Below, in pieces: positions 1-12,794 of a stretch of 64,000 nt of DNA. The stretch covers positions 1,612,001 through 1,676,000 of the forward strand of contig PUFA01000081.1 in the NCBI GenBank assembly GCA_003508835.1, in the 5' to 3' direction. Source of the DNA: Eonycteris spelaea (taxonomy: Eukaryota > Chordata > Mammalia > Chiroptera > Pteropodidae). A program made the position numbers and the translations under genes. Position 1 is the stretch's first letter. The number at the start of each line of letters is the position of its first letter. Under the pieces are notes generated by a model, which saw only the letters and a program-made list of their open reading frames with translations, did not search any database and was not told the origin of the DNA.

Positions 1-84
1 GCCGTGTTGTTGATTCATAGGTAATTTCACACCCTAAGTACCAGAACAGGAATTACTGAATGCCAGTGCTGGAGGGAACAACAC

Positions 85-330
85 AATCATTTTTCGGATA
101 AGGAAACTATGGGCCAGTGGGAGGCGCCTTGCCCCAGTAGCTCTCCCATGGATGCCTCACATTTCAGGAGATTGTTCAAGGGCCATGAGATGCCCCTCAT
201 CCTTCCACGGACCCCTGATTTTAAGTATCCTCAAGCATTATTGTCCTAATTTTACAGAGGATGAAACCAGGACAAGAAGTTGATTGGCCTCCCCAAGTGA
301 CTCACTTAAACGCTGAATGTTAATGCAAAA
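85..330 (-). repeat. MIR fragments (antisense)
   Basis: Two degraded stretches resemble reversed MIR. The clearer is about 215-320, with the 'tttacagaggatgaaacc' block followed by a 'gaagttgattggcctcccc' counterpart of the MIR core. Edges are uncertain. Confidence 0.5.
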
Positions 331-524
331 ATATCACAATTGTAGCCTCAAAGGGAGAAATTTTCCTTTACTTAAATGAAACCAAACATTTTTTCACAAA
401 AAAAAAAGGACACTTAATGAATTCTGAATTCAGATATAAATAATTTTTTTTTTTGGTAAATCCAATGGCAAAAAAAGACACAATCAACCCTCTCCTCGCA
501 ATCCCTTATGTTTCTATAGCATTT

Positions 525-1352
525 TACTTTTTTTTCAGGTAGATTTTATTTTTTAGAACAGTTTTAGGTTTACAAAAAATTTGAAGGGAAAGTACAGAGA
601 ACTCCCAAATACCACATCACACTCCTGCCCCAGATAATTTTCCTTATTACTAATATCTTGCCTTAGTGTGATACATATGTTACAATGATGAGCCAATACA
701 ATATTATAAACTAAAATTCCTAGTTTACATTAGGGTTCATTCTTTGTGTTGTACATTCTATGGGTTTCAATAAATATATAATGACATCATCCATCATTAC
801 AGTATCACACAGGATAGTTTTAACTGCTCTAAAAATTCTCCATAACCACCTATTTGTCCTTCCCTCTCTCCAAATCCCTAGTAACCACTGATCCTTTTAC
901 TCTCACTACAGTTTTGCTTTTGTCAGAATGTCATGTAGATGAAATTAGGCAATATGTAGGCTTTCAGACTGGCTTCTTTCATTTAGCGATATGCATTTAA
1001 AGTGCCTCATGTTTTTTCATAGCTTGACAGCTCTTTGTTTTATCACTGATAACATTCCACTGTCTTGATGCACCACAGTACACCTATTCACCTACTGAAG
1101 AATATCTTGGTTGCTTCCAAGTTTTGGCAATTACGAAAAAGGGTCTATAAACATTCATGTGCAGGTTTTTGTGAAGATACAAGTTTTCAATCTACTTGAG
1201 TAAATAACAAGGAGGACAATTGCTGGATTGTATGGAAAGAGTATGTTTAGTTTTGTAAGCAAACACCAAACTGACTTCCAAAGTGGCTGTACCATTTTAC
1301 ATTCCCACCAGAAATAAATAAGAGTTCCTGATGCTCCAACGCTTACCATCAT
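525..1352 (-). repeat. L1M 3' end with ORF2 C-terminal remnant
   Basis: The minus-strand frame at 1155-1352 reads WWECKMVQPLW followed by a KLNI..PYNPAI block, the hallmark near the C-terminus of L1 ORF2, with substitutions of an old copy. From 1155 down to about 525 the sequence follows an L1M 3' UTR (on the plus strand, antisense motifs such as 'ctggcttctttcatttagc'). The 5' part is missing, as usual for dead L1 copies. It is not a gene. Confidence 0.85.
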
Positions 1353-1524
1353 TTGGTGGTGAGTATGTTACATTTTGATGAAACCTATGAATGTAATTGC
1401 CTACAGCTTTTATGGACTATATTTATTATATTCCAAGAGTCAAGATTTGATATTAAATATAGAGGTATCCATATAATAATGATTTGTTTATTCCAAGGTT
1501 CTAAAGGGCTAATTGTACCCACTG

Positions 1525-1640
1525 ACCACATCTCATTCACTTATTAAATGTTCATTAAGGCCCTCCTATGCAAGGTGCAACATGGTGATACTGAGGACAG
1601 AGCAATTAACAAGGCAGATGGTTCCAGCACTCACAGAGTT
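1525..1640 (-). repeat. L2 3' end fragment (antisense)
   Basis: The stretch resembles the reversed L2 3' terminus: a growth-in-size motif, 'gatactgaggacagagcaat', and 'cactcacagagttcacag', matching the order of the L2 tail in antisense. The following 100 bp contain two similar 'gggagtccaca' words and are otherwise unassigned. Confidence 0.5.
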
Positions 1641-2939
1641 CACAGCATGGCATAGACCAGGGAGTCCACACCCATGGCCACATCACATCAAGAGAAACCA
1701 AAGGTAAGGAGAGAGCTAGAAGTGGTCACCTCTCATGGTGAGCCCACAATCATGGCATCCCACCAGGAGGGAGTCCACAAACATGGCAAAACAAAGGGAC
1801 TAAACTTCTTGCAACTACGTTTCTATAAAGTTTCCAGGAAGAATTTGCTCTGCCTGAAAATCCAGTGAGAAAAGTGACAAAGAAGCTAAAATAAGAAAGT
1901 ACTGGTAGAGGTTTCTGAATCAAGAGTATACATCATCCTCCAAAAGTGTTTTTGACAAACACTAAAGGATACAGGAATACAATTTTTTATTATTATTAAT
2001 ACCACTGTTTTGGACTTTATAGATTGGCATGACTCATTTTCAAATAACTGCACTATCAAAATTGTTCAATATTTTTCTTGGAGGGGGGAATATTCATTAA
2101 CGTTTAATAGTGAATACTCCTTGTATTTTTAGGTTACCATTCCATCTACCTTCTTTTCTTTAAGACTACTCATAGACTCTGCTGTGCTGGTAGCATCTCT
2201 GAGCCAGCCCACATTATTTATAAAGGGTTTCACAGGAACAGGAATGCAGTGCCTGAGAGTGGCTGCCAAGACATAATTCACCATGCTGTGTCAAGCAAGG
2301 TTAGACCTCGATGCCAATAAAGATTCATTAGGTACAAAAAACTGAATCAGCAGTGTCTTTGCAGTGACCTGAATCCTCATGTTGCTGCAGAGTTCTAGAA
2401 GTTCTCGGCAAATAAAAATGGGACTAAATAACAGTTTTTAATTCACATACGACATGACAAAGATAGGGAAAGCAGCCCACACAAACACGGATGACCAAAA
2501 AGGAAAAGTAAAATGACTTTAAGAAATACCATCCCATTAGCTTATCTCAGGTTCCTTCCATGAGTTCTCTCTCCGGAGAATTACAACTAACCAACATTGT
2601 ATTGACCCTGGCCTTGTAAAGAGCTGTCCAGATTTCATTCTGGGAGCTGCTTTCCACATGTAGACATTGGGGGATAGTCATCACAAGCATTTCAGGAGGC
2701 ACTTGTGCAATTTTTAAGGAAATCAAATCCGGATGTGGCTGACCCAGCCAGTCCTTGTGAACCTCCAGAGATCTGACTGACCAAGAACTGAGCAATTCCA
2801 TAGTCCCTGGCCCCAACCTTCAGAGCGATTAACGAGAACAGAGCACTGAACAGCTCGGCTACATGTGCGCTTGTACAATGGAGTTTCCAGTATAACCAGA
2901 GTGTATGAGGTAAAAGGGTATATAGTCCAACTGGGCTCT

Positions 2940-3790
2940 TTTCCTCTTTCCTACATCTGTAGACTCACCCCATCAACATAATTTACTATACCACCCATAT
3001 GCCAATCCTCCTCAGCTTCCATCTACAGCCCGGATTCTTGCCCTGGGCTTAATCCTTAAAAAGAGAATGGTGTTTTTCACATCTTCATTTTCATGTCTAA
3101 TAGACATCTCAAACTTAAGATGACCAGAATAGAAGTGAAGGCTGTAAAGCAAAATCTAGGAGTTATCATTTGTTTCTTTCCTTTCCTCCCACACACACTT
3201 CCCCTTGGCCAATCTATGAGCAATTCCTGATGACTCTAACTTCCAGTGTACCCTGACCGTAACTTTCTTCACCTCTACTGACACAATCCTATTCCCAGAT
3301 CTCTTCACTGATGAAGAGCCCCTAGCTGGCCTATATTTCCAGTCTCACCCCCTACCTACTGACCTCCACACAGCAGCTGCGGCATCCTGAATGTAAATCA
3401 GATAATATCTCTTACTGCTCAAAACCTTTCAATGGCCTTCAGTTGCACTTCAAGTAAAATCCAGACTCCCTGCCCTACCCTGCAAAGCTGTATATAACCC
3501 GACCCTTGTCCATCTCTTCAATTTCACTCTTCTGGCCATGCAGACCCCAGTGTCACACTCTCATATCTGCAGAGAGACTGGCTCTGATCCTTAATCTAAA
3601 GAGATCACCAAGCAATCACTCTCTCATGTTGTGTTACTTTCATTCGCTGAAGTGTACTCATCATCATTCTTAGTGTACACGTGTGTGTGCGCACACACCC
3701 CTCTATAAAGTTTGTTTACAACAGTATTTCTACTGCCCAGCAGTACACCCAGGACAGAAGAGGTCTTCAATAAATATTTTGTTCAAGGAA
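2940..3790 (+). repeat. L2 element, 3' portion
   Basis: The L2 order is visible: 'ttactgctcaaaacctttc', 'aatggccttcagttgcact', 'aaaatccagactccctgcc', then the terminal 'gaagaggtcttcaataaata' block at about 3760. The copy is strongly diverged and has a (GT)(GC)(AC) simple stretch near 3680. Between 1870 and 2940 I recognise nothing. Confidence 0.7.
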
Positions 3791-3799
3791 TAGAAACTG

Positions 3800-5284
3800 A
3801 TAAGCTATCTACTCAGTAAGTCCAAAACAGTCATTTTCCTCTCTGGTGTTGCAAATGATTTTTGGTTTTGTTATTGCTGTTGAGTAAAAGATGCAGTAAC
3901 TTGTTTATATTTATGACCATGTTGTACAAACGATCTGTATCATTAAATACTAGAATCCCACTCAAAGTCAAGCAGAGGCACGTAAGAATCAAGTAGCCTG
4001 AGGGGTCCAGCAGACAGGTCTTAGATCTCACACTCTAGTCATTGAGTAGAATGATAAGTAGAATTAAATTTAATATTTAAATAGTTTTGCCTTCCCTCTT
4101 TTTGGCTGATTATGCCTAAGTTAAATTGGCTTTGCTGAGAAGTAAAAGCATTGACAGAAAACTGAATGCACAATGGAGAGACTCAAAGACACTCAGGAGG
4201 GGTTCACAGATGGAAAACACTGGAACTCATTAAACTTTCAGCTCACTTCAGCACTGTTCGTCATTTTTTTTTATTACACTTGCATTTTTTTCTTTTTTGG
4301 TTTTAGGCCTTAAAAAAACTTTCATTCTTTATAAACTTTAAAGTAATGGAAATACTAGTCATTGTTGACTTTTGCCCATGCTTCATATTCAATTTAAAGA
4401 GATATCATTAGGGGGCTAAACGGCCCTGTGCTGTACTTAAAACAATAGTGAACGGGATCATGTCTCGGTAATTCCCAGTGTGGTGTATTTGTGGCAGCCT
4501 TAAAAAGTGCACACCAATGCCAGTAATTCTAAGGAGAAAAATTCCTCCACTTCCAAGATGTGATCCAAAGCAAACACTGCACAGCATGTATAGGTAGGTG
4601 TTGAGGGGCTGGAAGGCTGAGATTTATGTGCAAAGATGAAAAGACCCTAAGTCTGTATAGCTTGGCGGAAGAGACATGATAACTTTCCTTAAATATCTGA
4701 CAAAGTAAACACCAAAGGAGAACAAAAATAATGGCCAAAGCTACACAAAGGAGGCAATTAGGGTAATGGGAATCCTGGGTAAACATGATAAAAAGCTGTC
4801 CTGGCAGGAAGACCTTCTGATGGAAGAATAGTTCTCCTTCGTCTAGGACCAAGCACTACCCAGAGGGGCGTCTCCTGAGGCTCTCCCACCTCGCCTGGTG
4901 TAAGGCTGATTGGCCTGACTTTCATACTGGGACAGGATTGCAAAAAGCTCAGATTTGCAGGGAGGTGGCCTGGCTAGGTGCTCCGGCATCACCCCACTCC
5001 ACTGCCCTCCCTGAAACCCGCCAGGGTAGAGGGGACGGTTTCTAAAGGGTCACTTCAGGTTTAGGAGTTAGGACTGGCATTTTCATGCATTATGCCGGTC
5101 CACTGCACTACTAGCTCCAGTGTACTTACCAAAAAGCCCTGCCATTTATGACATCTTTGCTTACAGCTATGATTCCCAAACTCAGCTGATCATCAAAACC
5201 ACCAAGAAGTGGGAGCAAGATGGTGACTTTGTAAAAAAAAACATTCAGGACTTCCCCACACCCACACCTGCTGAACCAGGGCCA
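3800..5284. other. Unique intronic sequence, no feature recognised
   Basis: No repeat family, RNA gene or exon could be recognised. The 107-codon minus frame at 4529-4852 has no family resemblance and no coding signature. Confidence 0.5.
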
Positions 5285-5370
5285 TAGTCCCGCTGGAACA
5301 GGGCAGAGGTGGGATTTGAACCTACATCAGTCTGGCTCCAAGACTCAGCATTTATTTGGCTGCCAGGCAT
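5285..5370 (-). repeat. MIR fragment (antisense)
   Basis: The words 'gtgggatttgaacctacatc' and 'agtctggctccaagactcag' are the reversed MIR head, the tRNA-derived part that carries the B box. Confidence 0.6.
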
Positions 5371-5427
5371 GGGCGTTGAGGGAATGGCTATGTTTCCCAA
5401 CAATTTCAATTTTCAATCCTGTGGGTT

Positions 5428-5460
5428 GTTTTTGTTTGTTGTTTGTTTGTTTGTTTTTTT
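5428..5460. repeat. (GTTT)n microsatellite
   Basis: Imperfect GTTT/GTTTT units end in a T run; read on the minus strand this could be a retroposon A-rich tail, but no retroposon body is recognised beside it. Confidence 0.8.
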
Positions 5461-5984
5461 CCAGAGCTACTCAGGAATTCTGCAGCCCTCACTGTCCTGC
5501 TGTTTCTGACTTTGAGGAAACAGCTACATAAGTAAGGTAACTGCATGACTTAAATGAAGTGACTAAAAAACCACCAGATTTATTGGCCAGAACTCATCAG
5601 GATTTACTATGATGGCTAGATCTTCAAGCTTCTGGAAGTCACTGTTTCTAACTTTTGTGGCTATTTCCTTAGAATAAAGTATCACTGCCTCCCTACTCAC
5701 TTATATTTGAAAGTGACATGTTTGGGGTTGTATGGCAATTCCTAGAGTAATCCTAAATTGCTGGAGCTGTGTACTATCCAAGGTGGGCTCCACTGTTGCC
5801 CCAGGAGCCAAGAGATGCCTGAGCTGGTTGGGAGGAGCCTTTAAAAACCTTAGTGGTCACTGCTTTCTTTTTTGTGATCTTTCCACATGTTGACTTTTGT
5901 GTTGGTGATATCATGAGTTACAATGACCTTTCCCCAGTTTTATAACTATGATTGACATACACCAATTCATTCAGGTTCAAATCA

Positions 5985-6250
5985 GATATTTATTGAAGAT
6001 CTTGTAGGAGTAATAGTACCACTACTATTACTAGGAGTAGTAATAATAACACAACCATTGCCTTTAATTGTACTGGACCCTGGGACTCTATCCTCACAGC
6101 AATTCTATGAGGTAGTACACTATCACCTCCATAGTATAAATGGCTCAATAGTGCCCCATGGATATGAAGTAGCTTGCAGGGTACGGGACAAAGAAGCAGA
6201 GCCAGACTAGAAATCAGGTTCACCATCTATACTCACCCTATGCTGTACGA
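5985..6250 (-). repeat. MIR element (antisense)
   Basis: After an AGT/AAT-rich start the order matches reversed MIR: 'tcctcacagcaattctatg' with 'aggtag', a diverged 'tggctcaatagtgcccc' block, then 'agccagactagaaatcagg'. Edges are approximate. Confidence 0.65.
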
Positions 6251-6628
6251 CCTCCCATTATGCCAAGTGCAAGGGAATTGTGGGGACAAATGGGAATGCC
6301 CAGGCTCATAAAAGGCCTGCCAGCGACTGGGGAAACAAAAAAAAAGCGACGTATCCCTGCATGTATGGATTCACTACAGGCCGTCAAAAGCAGCACCAAG
6401 AGCCTGAGGACCAGGAGGAAGGAGACTTGCTGTGGACTTTGAGAGAAGCACAGCGAAGGGAGAACTGAACTCTGAAGAAGAGGGATCCGACATGGGTGAG
6501 GGCAAATCAGAGGAGTAGCTTAGGACCATTCTGTGGGAAGCCAGGAGGGGGCTGAGCAAGGGATGATATAACTGGGATGGGCTTTAGGAAAGTTTCCTGG
6601 CAGCAGACCACAGCCCTGAAAATGAGAT

Positions 6629-6644
6629 GGGGGGGGGGGGGGGG
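6629..6644 (+). repeat. G16 homopolymer
   Basis: Sixteen consecutive G are followed by a further G-rich 20 bp. Long G runs can form G-quadruplexes and are prone to sequencing error, so the length is uncertain. Confidence 0.85.
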
Positions 6645-6659
6645 AGGCGGTGAGGGGGT

Positions 6660-7510
6660 GGAGAGTCATGCTCAGTTTCCAAGAACTATCTCCTCTTACT
6701 CTTATTCACAACAAGTAACATGCTTGGCGGTGACAGTGAGTCTACAAAGGAGGCTTGCTGAAAGTTTCTCACCTTGTAACACAAGGTCGACCACAAAAAT
6801 TGTTGATATTTATCACTCTTTAAAGTTATTACACCCCAACTGCCCCTAGTTACCTAGGATGTTCAAGCATGGAGATAAAGCTAAGAACTAAAGAGTTGTA
6901 GGAAGTAGGGAACATAAATACATAAAGGTCTTTGGAATTTTAGTTTGAACACCATCCTAACAAAATAAAAATGGTGGCCAGCAGTAGCAAGAAGCCACCA
7001 ATGGCTATTCGACAAGAAAATAGGAAATAGAAAATATTTAGAAATCAAATTCAAGAACTCAAAATCCATAGCAGTCTAGAAACATTTGGCCCAGAAGCAA
7101 ACAACCTCTGTATACCTTACTAAATGATTATGTCACAACCAATGGATATTAAAAGTCACTGATGAGTCCAGAGAGAAATATTAAATTATAACACCATTCA
7201 TTTGGTAGGCAGGTCGAGAATACATTCAAGACACAGGTCCACAAAATTCATGACATTTTACAAGGCTCGATGCTTTGAGTATCAAGAAAGCGCTCTCCTA
7301 CAGACATTTATCTAAAATGAGGGCAAGAGGATACAATATGGCAGGTTGATAATAGATGTGCTGAGCCAGCCATCCTGAAATTTCTGGATTTTTCTGACTG
7401 TGCTCCAATAAAGCATGCTTGAGATATAAAAGTGTGAATCACTTTGCAGTTAGCTTAGAAGAATCTAAAAACTCTACTGCTTTGTAATAAAGACTCTGCA
7501 GTCAATTATG
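6660..7510. other. Unique intronic sequence, nothing recognised
   Basis: No repeat family or exon was identified. Short open frames on both strands show no similarity I know. Confidence 0.4.
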
Positions 7511-7514
7511 TTGA

Positions 7515-7650
7515 CTCGCCCCAAACCCAGAACGTAAGCTCAATGAGGGAAAGCCCATGTTTATTTTGTCCATGTCTCTACCTCTTATCTCTGGGCCTGG
7601 CACAACACCTGAAGTATAGGAGATGCTTAACTTAACCAAGGTTGTATTAA
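7515..7650 (+). repeat. L2 3' end
   Basis: The tail order is clear: 'aacgtaagctcaatgaggg', 'tctctgggcctggcacaaca', and 'agtataggagatgcttaact', the degraded form of the L2 terminus. Confidence 0.7.
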
Positions 7651-7659
7651 TTAAAAATA

Positions 7660-9820
7660 AATAGAAACAATGATTATCATCTATCAGGAGAATACTACAT
7701 TTAACTGAAATATTCAATAAATAAAATAACTAAGTTTAGATTGTGCAACTTAAACCCCATTTTGTGTTTCTACAAAGCAAGCAATCATTTGAATACCTTA
7801 AATTTTATTTTTAAAAGAGGAGCAGGGCAGACAGTCTAATTCCTGTCCAAAGGTCTTTCTCTTTATCTCCTTACAAGATGTGAAGGAACAGAGATTGGAC
7901 AGGAAGGGCAAAGGGAACACTGCCCACTGGTCAGATCAGCTAAATCTACCCTGGTAAGTAGCCAGAGCTGAAGGTATAACTGAATTCGGCTACTTTGGTC
8001 ATAAAAAGCAATAGATGCACAAATAGCCAAAACACAGCACAACTACAAGGGCAACATCTGAAGCAAAATGGTCTCTGTCCAAGAAATGTGTTAAAGATAA
8101 TTTACATCATGGCAGCCAGCCTTTACAGATACAAGCAACTGTTCTAAACAATGGGATAAAGAACAGAAGTTTCTGGTGCTCAGATACAAGGAGTATTGAG
8201 TTTGGAAACTGAGGTAAGAATTTTAAAAAGTCATGTTGGACACAGTGAGACATCCATCCTAACAAAGAAGAAATGCTGGGATGGGGTGGACCATCCCCAA
8301 CAAAGCCAAGCTATGGGTTGCCATGATGGATGCCTGGGTGGTGTAATTTTTTAGGAAACTTTGTGGACAAAAGAGGCTTAAACCTAATTAAAAAGGAAAA
8401 AAGAAGCTCACTGGTGATTTTAAAGATAAGGAAGTGAATAATGAAAAGTTAGACAAAAAAAAAATTAAAGGAGCATAGTGAAATAAAGATAAATGCAGCA
8501 ATGCTCTGAAAAGAGCAAACAGCTTGTCTCAGTCAGGGGAGCCATTAAGGGCTACTGGGAGGAGGAGTGACAGATGGGGCTGGTTCTGTTGATGAGCTCC
8601 ATGAAGTCTTTGCTTCAAAATTCCTAAAAGGAGCCACCTCTTAGGAATGCCTCCTGATGACAGATTCCTAATGAGAAAGTGCAACGTTTAGAACGAATGG
8701 TTGCAGGAGGCCAGGCTGGGACAGATTCAATCCACAGGCTCAGTGGGCTTGGGGTGTGTGGGCACTTCCTGCTTTGCTTCATGCCATCCTCCTAAGTCCC
8801 TCTTCTTGTGTCCTGCAGTGTGATTGTGGAGTCGAGAGCTACAACTGGGAGAACAGCTCTGAAACTCAGCACCCCACTCCCTGAAATGCCTTTCTTTTTT
8901 GCTCCCCCTCCCCGCCCTCTCCCCGCCCCCCCCCCAACAACCACCATCCTCATTACCACCCTAGACCCAGTTTCTCTTTCCTTCCCTAAGACAGAGCTAG
9001 GAGCCTCTTATTTCCTACTGCAGGATGCTAATCGAAAAAGCCACAGTTGCAATTAGGTATGTTTCTAACACAAGAATCTCTTCTTGACAGAAAAGAAAGA
9101 TAAGCGAATAATTTTAATGTCATTTGCAATAATTCACAAAATGAGAAAAACGAGTTATGGGTAAAGAAATAACAGTGTTTCTTCTAAGAACAAGAGACTC
9201 CTGATAATGTGCCTTGAATTTCCATTTAAAAGGAAATAGATGTCTCTGTGAGTTCATAGTATCAAGAATTTTCTAACTGAAACATAATATTGTAGATATC
9301 AGAGCATTGACAATAAAATTACTAAAAGATTACCCATTTTGACCTGAATATGGAGATTCTGTAAATTAAAAAATATTTTATCGTGCAGTTAAGATGTTTC
9401 AGTGAATCATGGGTCACAGTTCTTTCAGCCACAATGCCAGCCAGTGCTTGAGGGTGCGGGAGAGGGGGCAGAGAACTTCACCAAAACATATCAGTATGTA
9501 CTCAGGCTGAAAAAAAGTCGGCCGAATTCCAAAAAGAACAATAATTGGCTATGTTGAACCCACTCACAGGGCAACAAAGGGTCTTGATTAGGAAGCTAGC
9601 TTACAGTCAAGATGCCGAAGTCCACGCCTGGCTGGCACAGTGGTTCTTCTCCATGAAGCCTTGTGCCACAATCAACTCATCACACGGATGAATCCAATAA
9701 TAGAATAATGTAGGACTTTTCTTTCAAGAAACATTAATTTCTTTGTATTTATGAATGGAAATCAAATGAATGTAAGATATAACTTTTTGCATATGGTCCT
9801 GCTTTGGAAAGCATATAGCC
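7660..9820. other. Mostly unique intronic sequence
   Basis: No repeat family is recognised over this span except a C-rich run at 8904-8936. The 82-codon frame at 8808-9056 owes its proline run to that tract and is not gene-like. Confidence 0.4.
8904..8936 (+). repeat. C-rich simple sequence
   Basis: A pyrimidine tract dominated by C contains two CCCGCC words and a C9 to C10 run; the minus strand is G-rich. Confidence 0.75.
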
Positions 9821-9824
9821 CTAT

Positions 9825-9895
9825 ATGGTTACATTTATTAAATAAACACTTATAAAGTGCCTACCATGTGCCAGGCCCCATGAGAGGCTCCTGTT
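9825..9895 (-). repeat. MIR or L2 terminal fragment (antisense)
   Basis: 'aaagtgcctaccatgtgcc' with 'aggcccc' is the reversed terminus shared in character by MIR and L2; too short to decide between them. Confidence 0.5.
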
Positions 9896-10097
9896 TTCTG
9901 GGGGCTGTAGTCTGTGAAAAGAAGGTGGGCCCAGTCAGCCCACGGAAGGGCCCTGAGGCTGTGTGTGCATGCACAGTGGTCCCTAGGCCAGGAGGCACCA
10001 GTTCTCCCTCGGATGAGACAGGGGGAAGCCCTGAGTCATCTTAGCAGATCCATGAGGTCCCCTAGCAAAAGAGCCTTCTAAGAAGGAGCCAGTGATT

Positions 10098-10123
10098 AAA
10101 AAAAAAAAAAAAAAAAAAAAAAA
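10098..10123 (+). repeat. A26 homopolymer
   Basis: A pure run of 26 A, flanked by 'agtgatt' and 'tcagcc'. Such a tail usually marks a young retroposed sequence, but the 200 bp before it match no SINE, L1 or processed gene that I recognise and I found no flanking duplication. Confidence 0.85.
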
Positions 10124-10754
10124 TCAGCCAAAACAAGTTATTTCTGATCCTGACAAAGCATAATTTCGTTCTTTACTCTGTATCCCCCAAACTTCTGGTG
10201 TTTGATATAGAAATATGTACATTCTGTATTAAGGGTATTTATTACAAGATGCCTACCAAATTTGATAAATATAAGCAACAGAAAAACCGAAGCGTCCTCT
10301 TCATTTACCAGCTAAAGGACTCATTAATAAAGGAGAAGAAAGATCTCCATTTCAGCTGGTCTCCAAAACGAAAGGGAGTATTACAACCCTCAAAAGAGCA
10401 TTGAAATCGCTTTTTCTTCAAGTTCCCACACCAGCAAGAAAGTGTACTGGTGAAGAGAGGGAACCATGGAGTTGGGCAAAGGGATTTAATCCCACCTTTG
10501 CCATTTCTGAGCTTAGCTGCTGGTCTCCCTGATTCTCCTTCCTTAGGTAATAACATCTGCTTTTCAGTGTTGACATGAGGAGTCACCATGGCTCTGTATA
10601 TAAAAAGTGTGACACAAGGCTCCATGTGTGGTCAAGGCTCTGTCAACATTCAACCTGACCGCAGGCATAAGTGATTCACTTGGCTTTTCATTCTCTTTGT
10701 CACATCTGTGGCTTCAAAGTCAGCCACCTGCCCAAATCTAAACTCCATTAAAAA

Positions 10755-11545
10755 TGTATTTGAAGAAACTGTACACTTAAAAATAGTTAAAATAATAAAT
10801 TTTATGGTATGTATATTTAACCACATTTAAATATACATATGAAAAGGAAAAACTATAGGGACAGTAAAAAGATCACTGGTTGCCAGGAGCACAGCTGATT
10901 CTGGGGACGGTGAATCTATTCTGTATGACACTGAAATGGCAGATTACATGACATTATACATTTGTTAAAACTCATAGACCTGTATGATATAGCATGAATG
11001 TGTGTCTACAAATTTATATGTTCAAATCTAATCCCCATTGTGATGGTATTTGGAGGTGGGGCTCTTTGGGAATGATTAGGGCAGGAGGGTGGAACCCACA
11101 TGAATGGGATCAGCGTTCACTCTCTTTCCCCAGCATGAATATACAATGAAAAGTTAGCTGTCTGCAAACCAAAGAAGACTCTCACCAGAACCCAACTCTG
11201 CTGGCACCCTGATCTTGGGACAGCCAGCCTCCAGAACTGTGAGAAATAAAATTTTATTGTTTACAAGCCTTCTAGTCTATGGACTTTGTTAATGCAACCC
11301 AAACTGACTAAGACACAGTACAATACAAAGAGTGAACCCTCGTGTAAACTATGGACTTTAGTTAATAAAAATGTATCAATATTTATGCATCGATTTTCAC
11401 GAATGCACCACACTCACGTAAGATGTTAATAAGAGAAACTGTGTGGGGTGAGGGGAAGGAAGAAGTATACAGGAACACTGTACTTTCGGTTCTATTTTTC
11501 TGTAAACCTAAAACTGCTCTAAAAAATAAAGTTTATTAATATAAA
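10755..11545 (+). repeat. L1M 3' end, split by an LTR
   Basis: Left part (10755-10984) has the L1M 3' UTR words 'cactggttgccaggagcac' and 'aaaactcatagacctgta'. The same element resumes at 11316 with 'caaagagtgaaccctcgtg', 'aaactatggactttagtta' and ends near 'aaaactgctctaaaaaataa'. The LTR at 10985-11315 interrupts it. Confidence 0.85.
10985..11315 (+). mobile_element. Solo LTR of MaLR (MLT1/MST-like) type
   Basis: The insert starts TGATATAGCATGAATGTG and ends ACTAAGACA, giving the TG...CA termini of an LTR. It contains 'ggtatttggaggtggggctc' and 'agcctccagaactgtgagaa' followed by 'ataaa', a polyadenylation block typical of MaLR LTRs. It has no internal retroviral genes, so it is a solo LTR or gene-less remnant. 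It is flanked by a 5-bp duplication with one mismatch (ctgta at 10980-10984, cagta at 11316-11320). The exact subfamily is uncertain. Confidence 0.75.
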
Positions 11546-11549
11546 AGAC

Positions 11550-12790
11550 GCATGAGGAGTAAAACAGGTAACAATTATGCTACGTCAAACCAATTCACAG
11601 AGATCCCAAGTAGAATTAACATCTAAATATTGTGAACAGGAAACAGAAAACTATGACCAAGGCTATTTGGTATTCTGAAGGAGAGATCAATTCCATACCA
11701 TGCTCCCTGATGCAGGCCATTCTGACAGCCCACAAAGATGTCTTCAGACTGTTGTCCTCCCTGTACTAAGCTGGACCAGACTCTGGATGAGAAGTAGTGT
11801 GTGGCAATCAGGAGAAGCCTTCTGTGTCCTGTCATTTCTTTCTACTGCCATGTGTTGTATGGTCATCTCAAGAAGTAACACTTACTAATCCATCAAACTA
11901 ATGACACCCCAGCTTTGAGGCAGGGTCATCAAACCTCTTTGAGCCAGGATATGGCTTACCCCTCCCCCAGGATGGGAGCCTTTTTTTAACCCTTCTCCTT
12001 ACCCTCAGCATCCAGCAAGTACCTAAGGTAGGAGGTATACTCAGTCCAGAGATATTGGGGGCAGTATCCTACAAATCCTGGCATGGGAGGACAGATGTCA
12101 TGATACAAGTGGGATCTTCCCAGCCTCTTATATTTACTTAAACTGAAGACAGCTGTAAGAGACAGCTGGTTTCCTGAAGAGCTGTGATTCAAATACTAAC
12201 GGCAATTTTAAAGAAAATAAAAAAGCAACAAGAGAGACCCAGTAACTAATCTAAGGTAGGAAACTGCCATGACTAGAGGGAGAGGCCAGTGGGGATGACA
12301 TATGACTCAGGGCGCTTTAGGGAGTACCGTAGGTAGTCACTAGACACCCTATTAAATATCACTAAACTTCAGAGAAAAGAAAAAGGGTTTGTTTCTTTGT
12401 TTGTTTTTCCAGTTCTCCCTCAAGCCTACTGACTGAAGACAAAAAGAAGGAAAGTCTCAGCCCAGCATCTGGGTCTCTAACACTTTTCCAACCTGGACTC
12501 ATCTCCAGCTCACCACAGGCCTCTGGCTCAAAGCCCTGCAGGCCGCTGCAAGGAGCTAGAACTGAAAAAGCCTGTTTGGGGTTCACTTTACTTCCTTAAG
12601 TATCTTCTTTTATGGCCAACTGGTTTTCCCTCAACACTGGTGATTTAAAGACTGCTTTTAAAATAAATTTAAGGAAAAAGGAAGTCAATGTAAAGAAAAC
12701 ATCCCGTTAAACATTCCTATAGGTGCTACTCTGATCAAGCAAAAATTACGAAGGCAAAACAGGAGTAGTTGGAGTTTTGGTCCCCTCCAA
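11550..12790. other. Unique intronic sequence, nothing recognised
   Basis: No repeat or exon could be assigned. Short open frames on both strands are chance frames. Confidence 0.4.
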
Positions 12791-12794
12791 ATCC

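Noticed and set aside
1155..1352. 65-codon minus frame with a recognisable protein motif
   Set aside because: It is a decayed piece of L1 ORF2, not a host gene.
10800..10845. Hairpin ATGTATATTTA / TAAATATACAT
   Set aside because: It lies in the AT-rich L1M 3' UTR and is explained by that element's composition.
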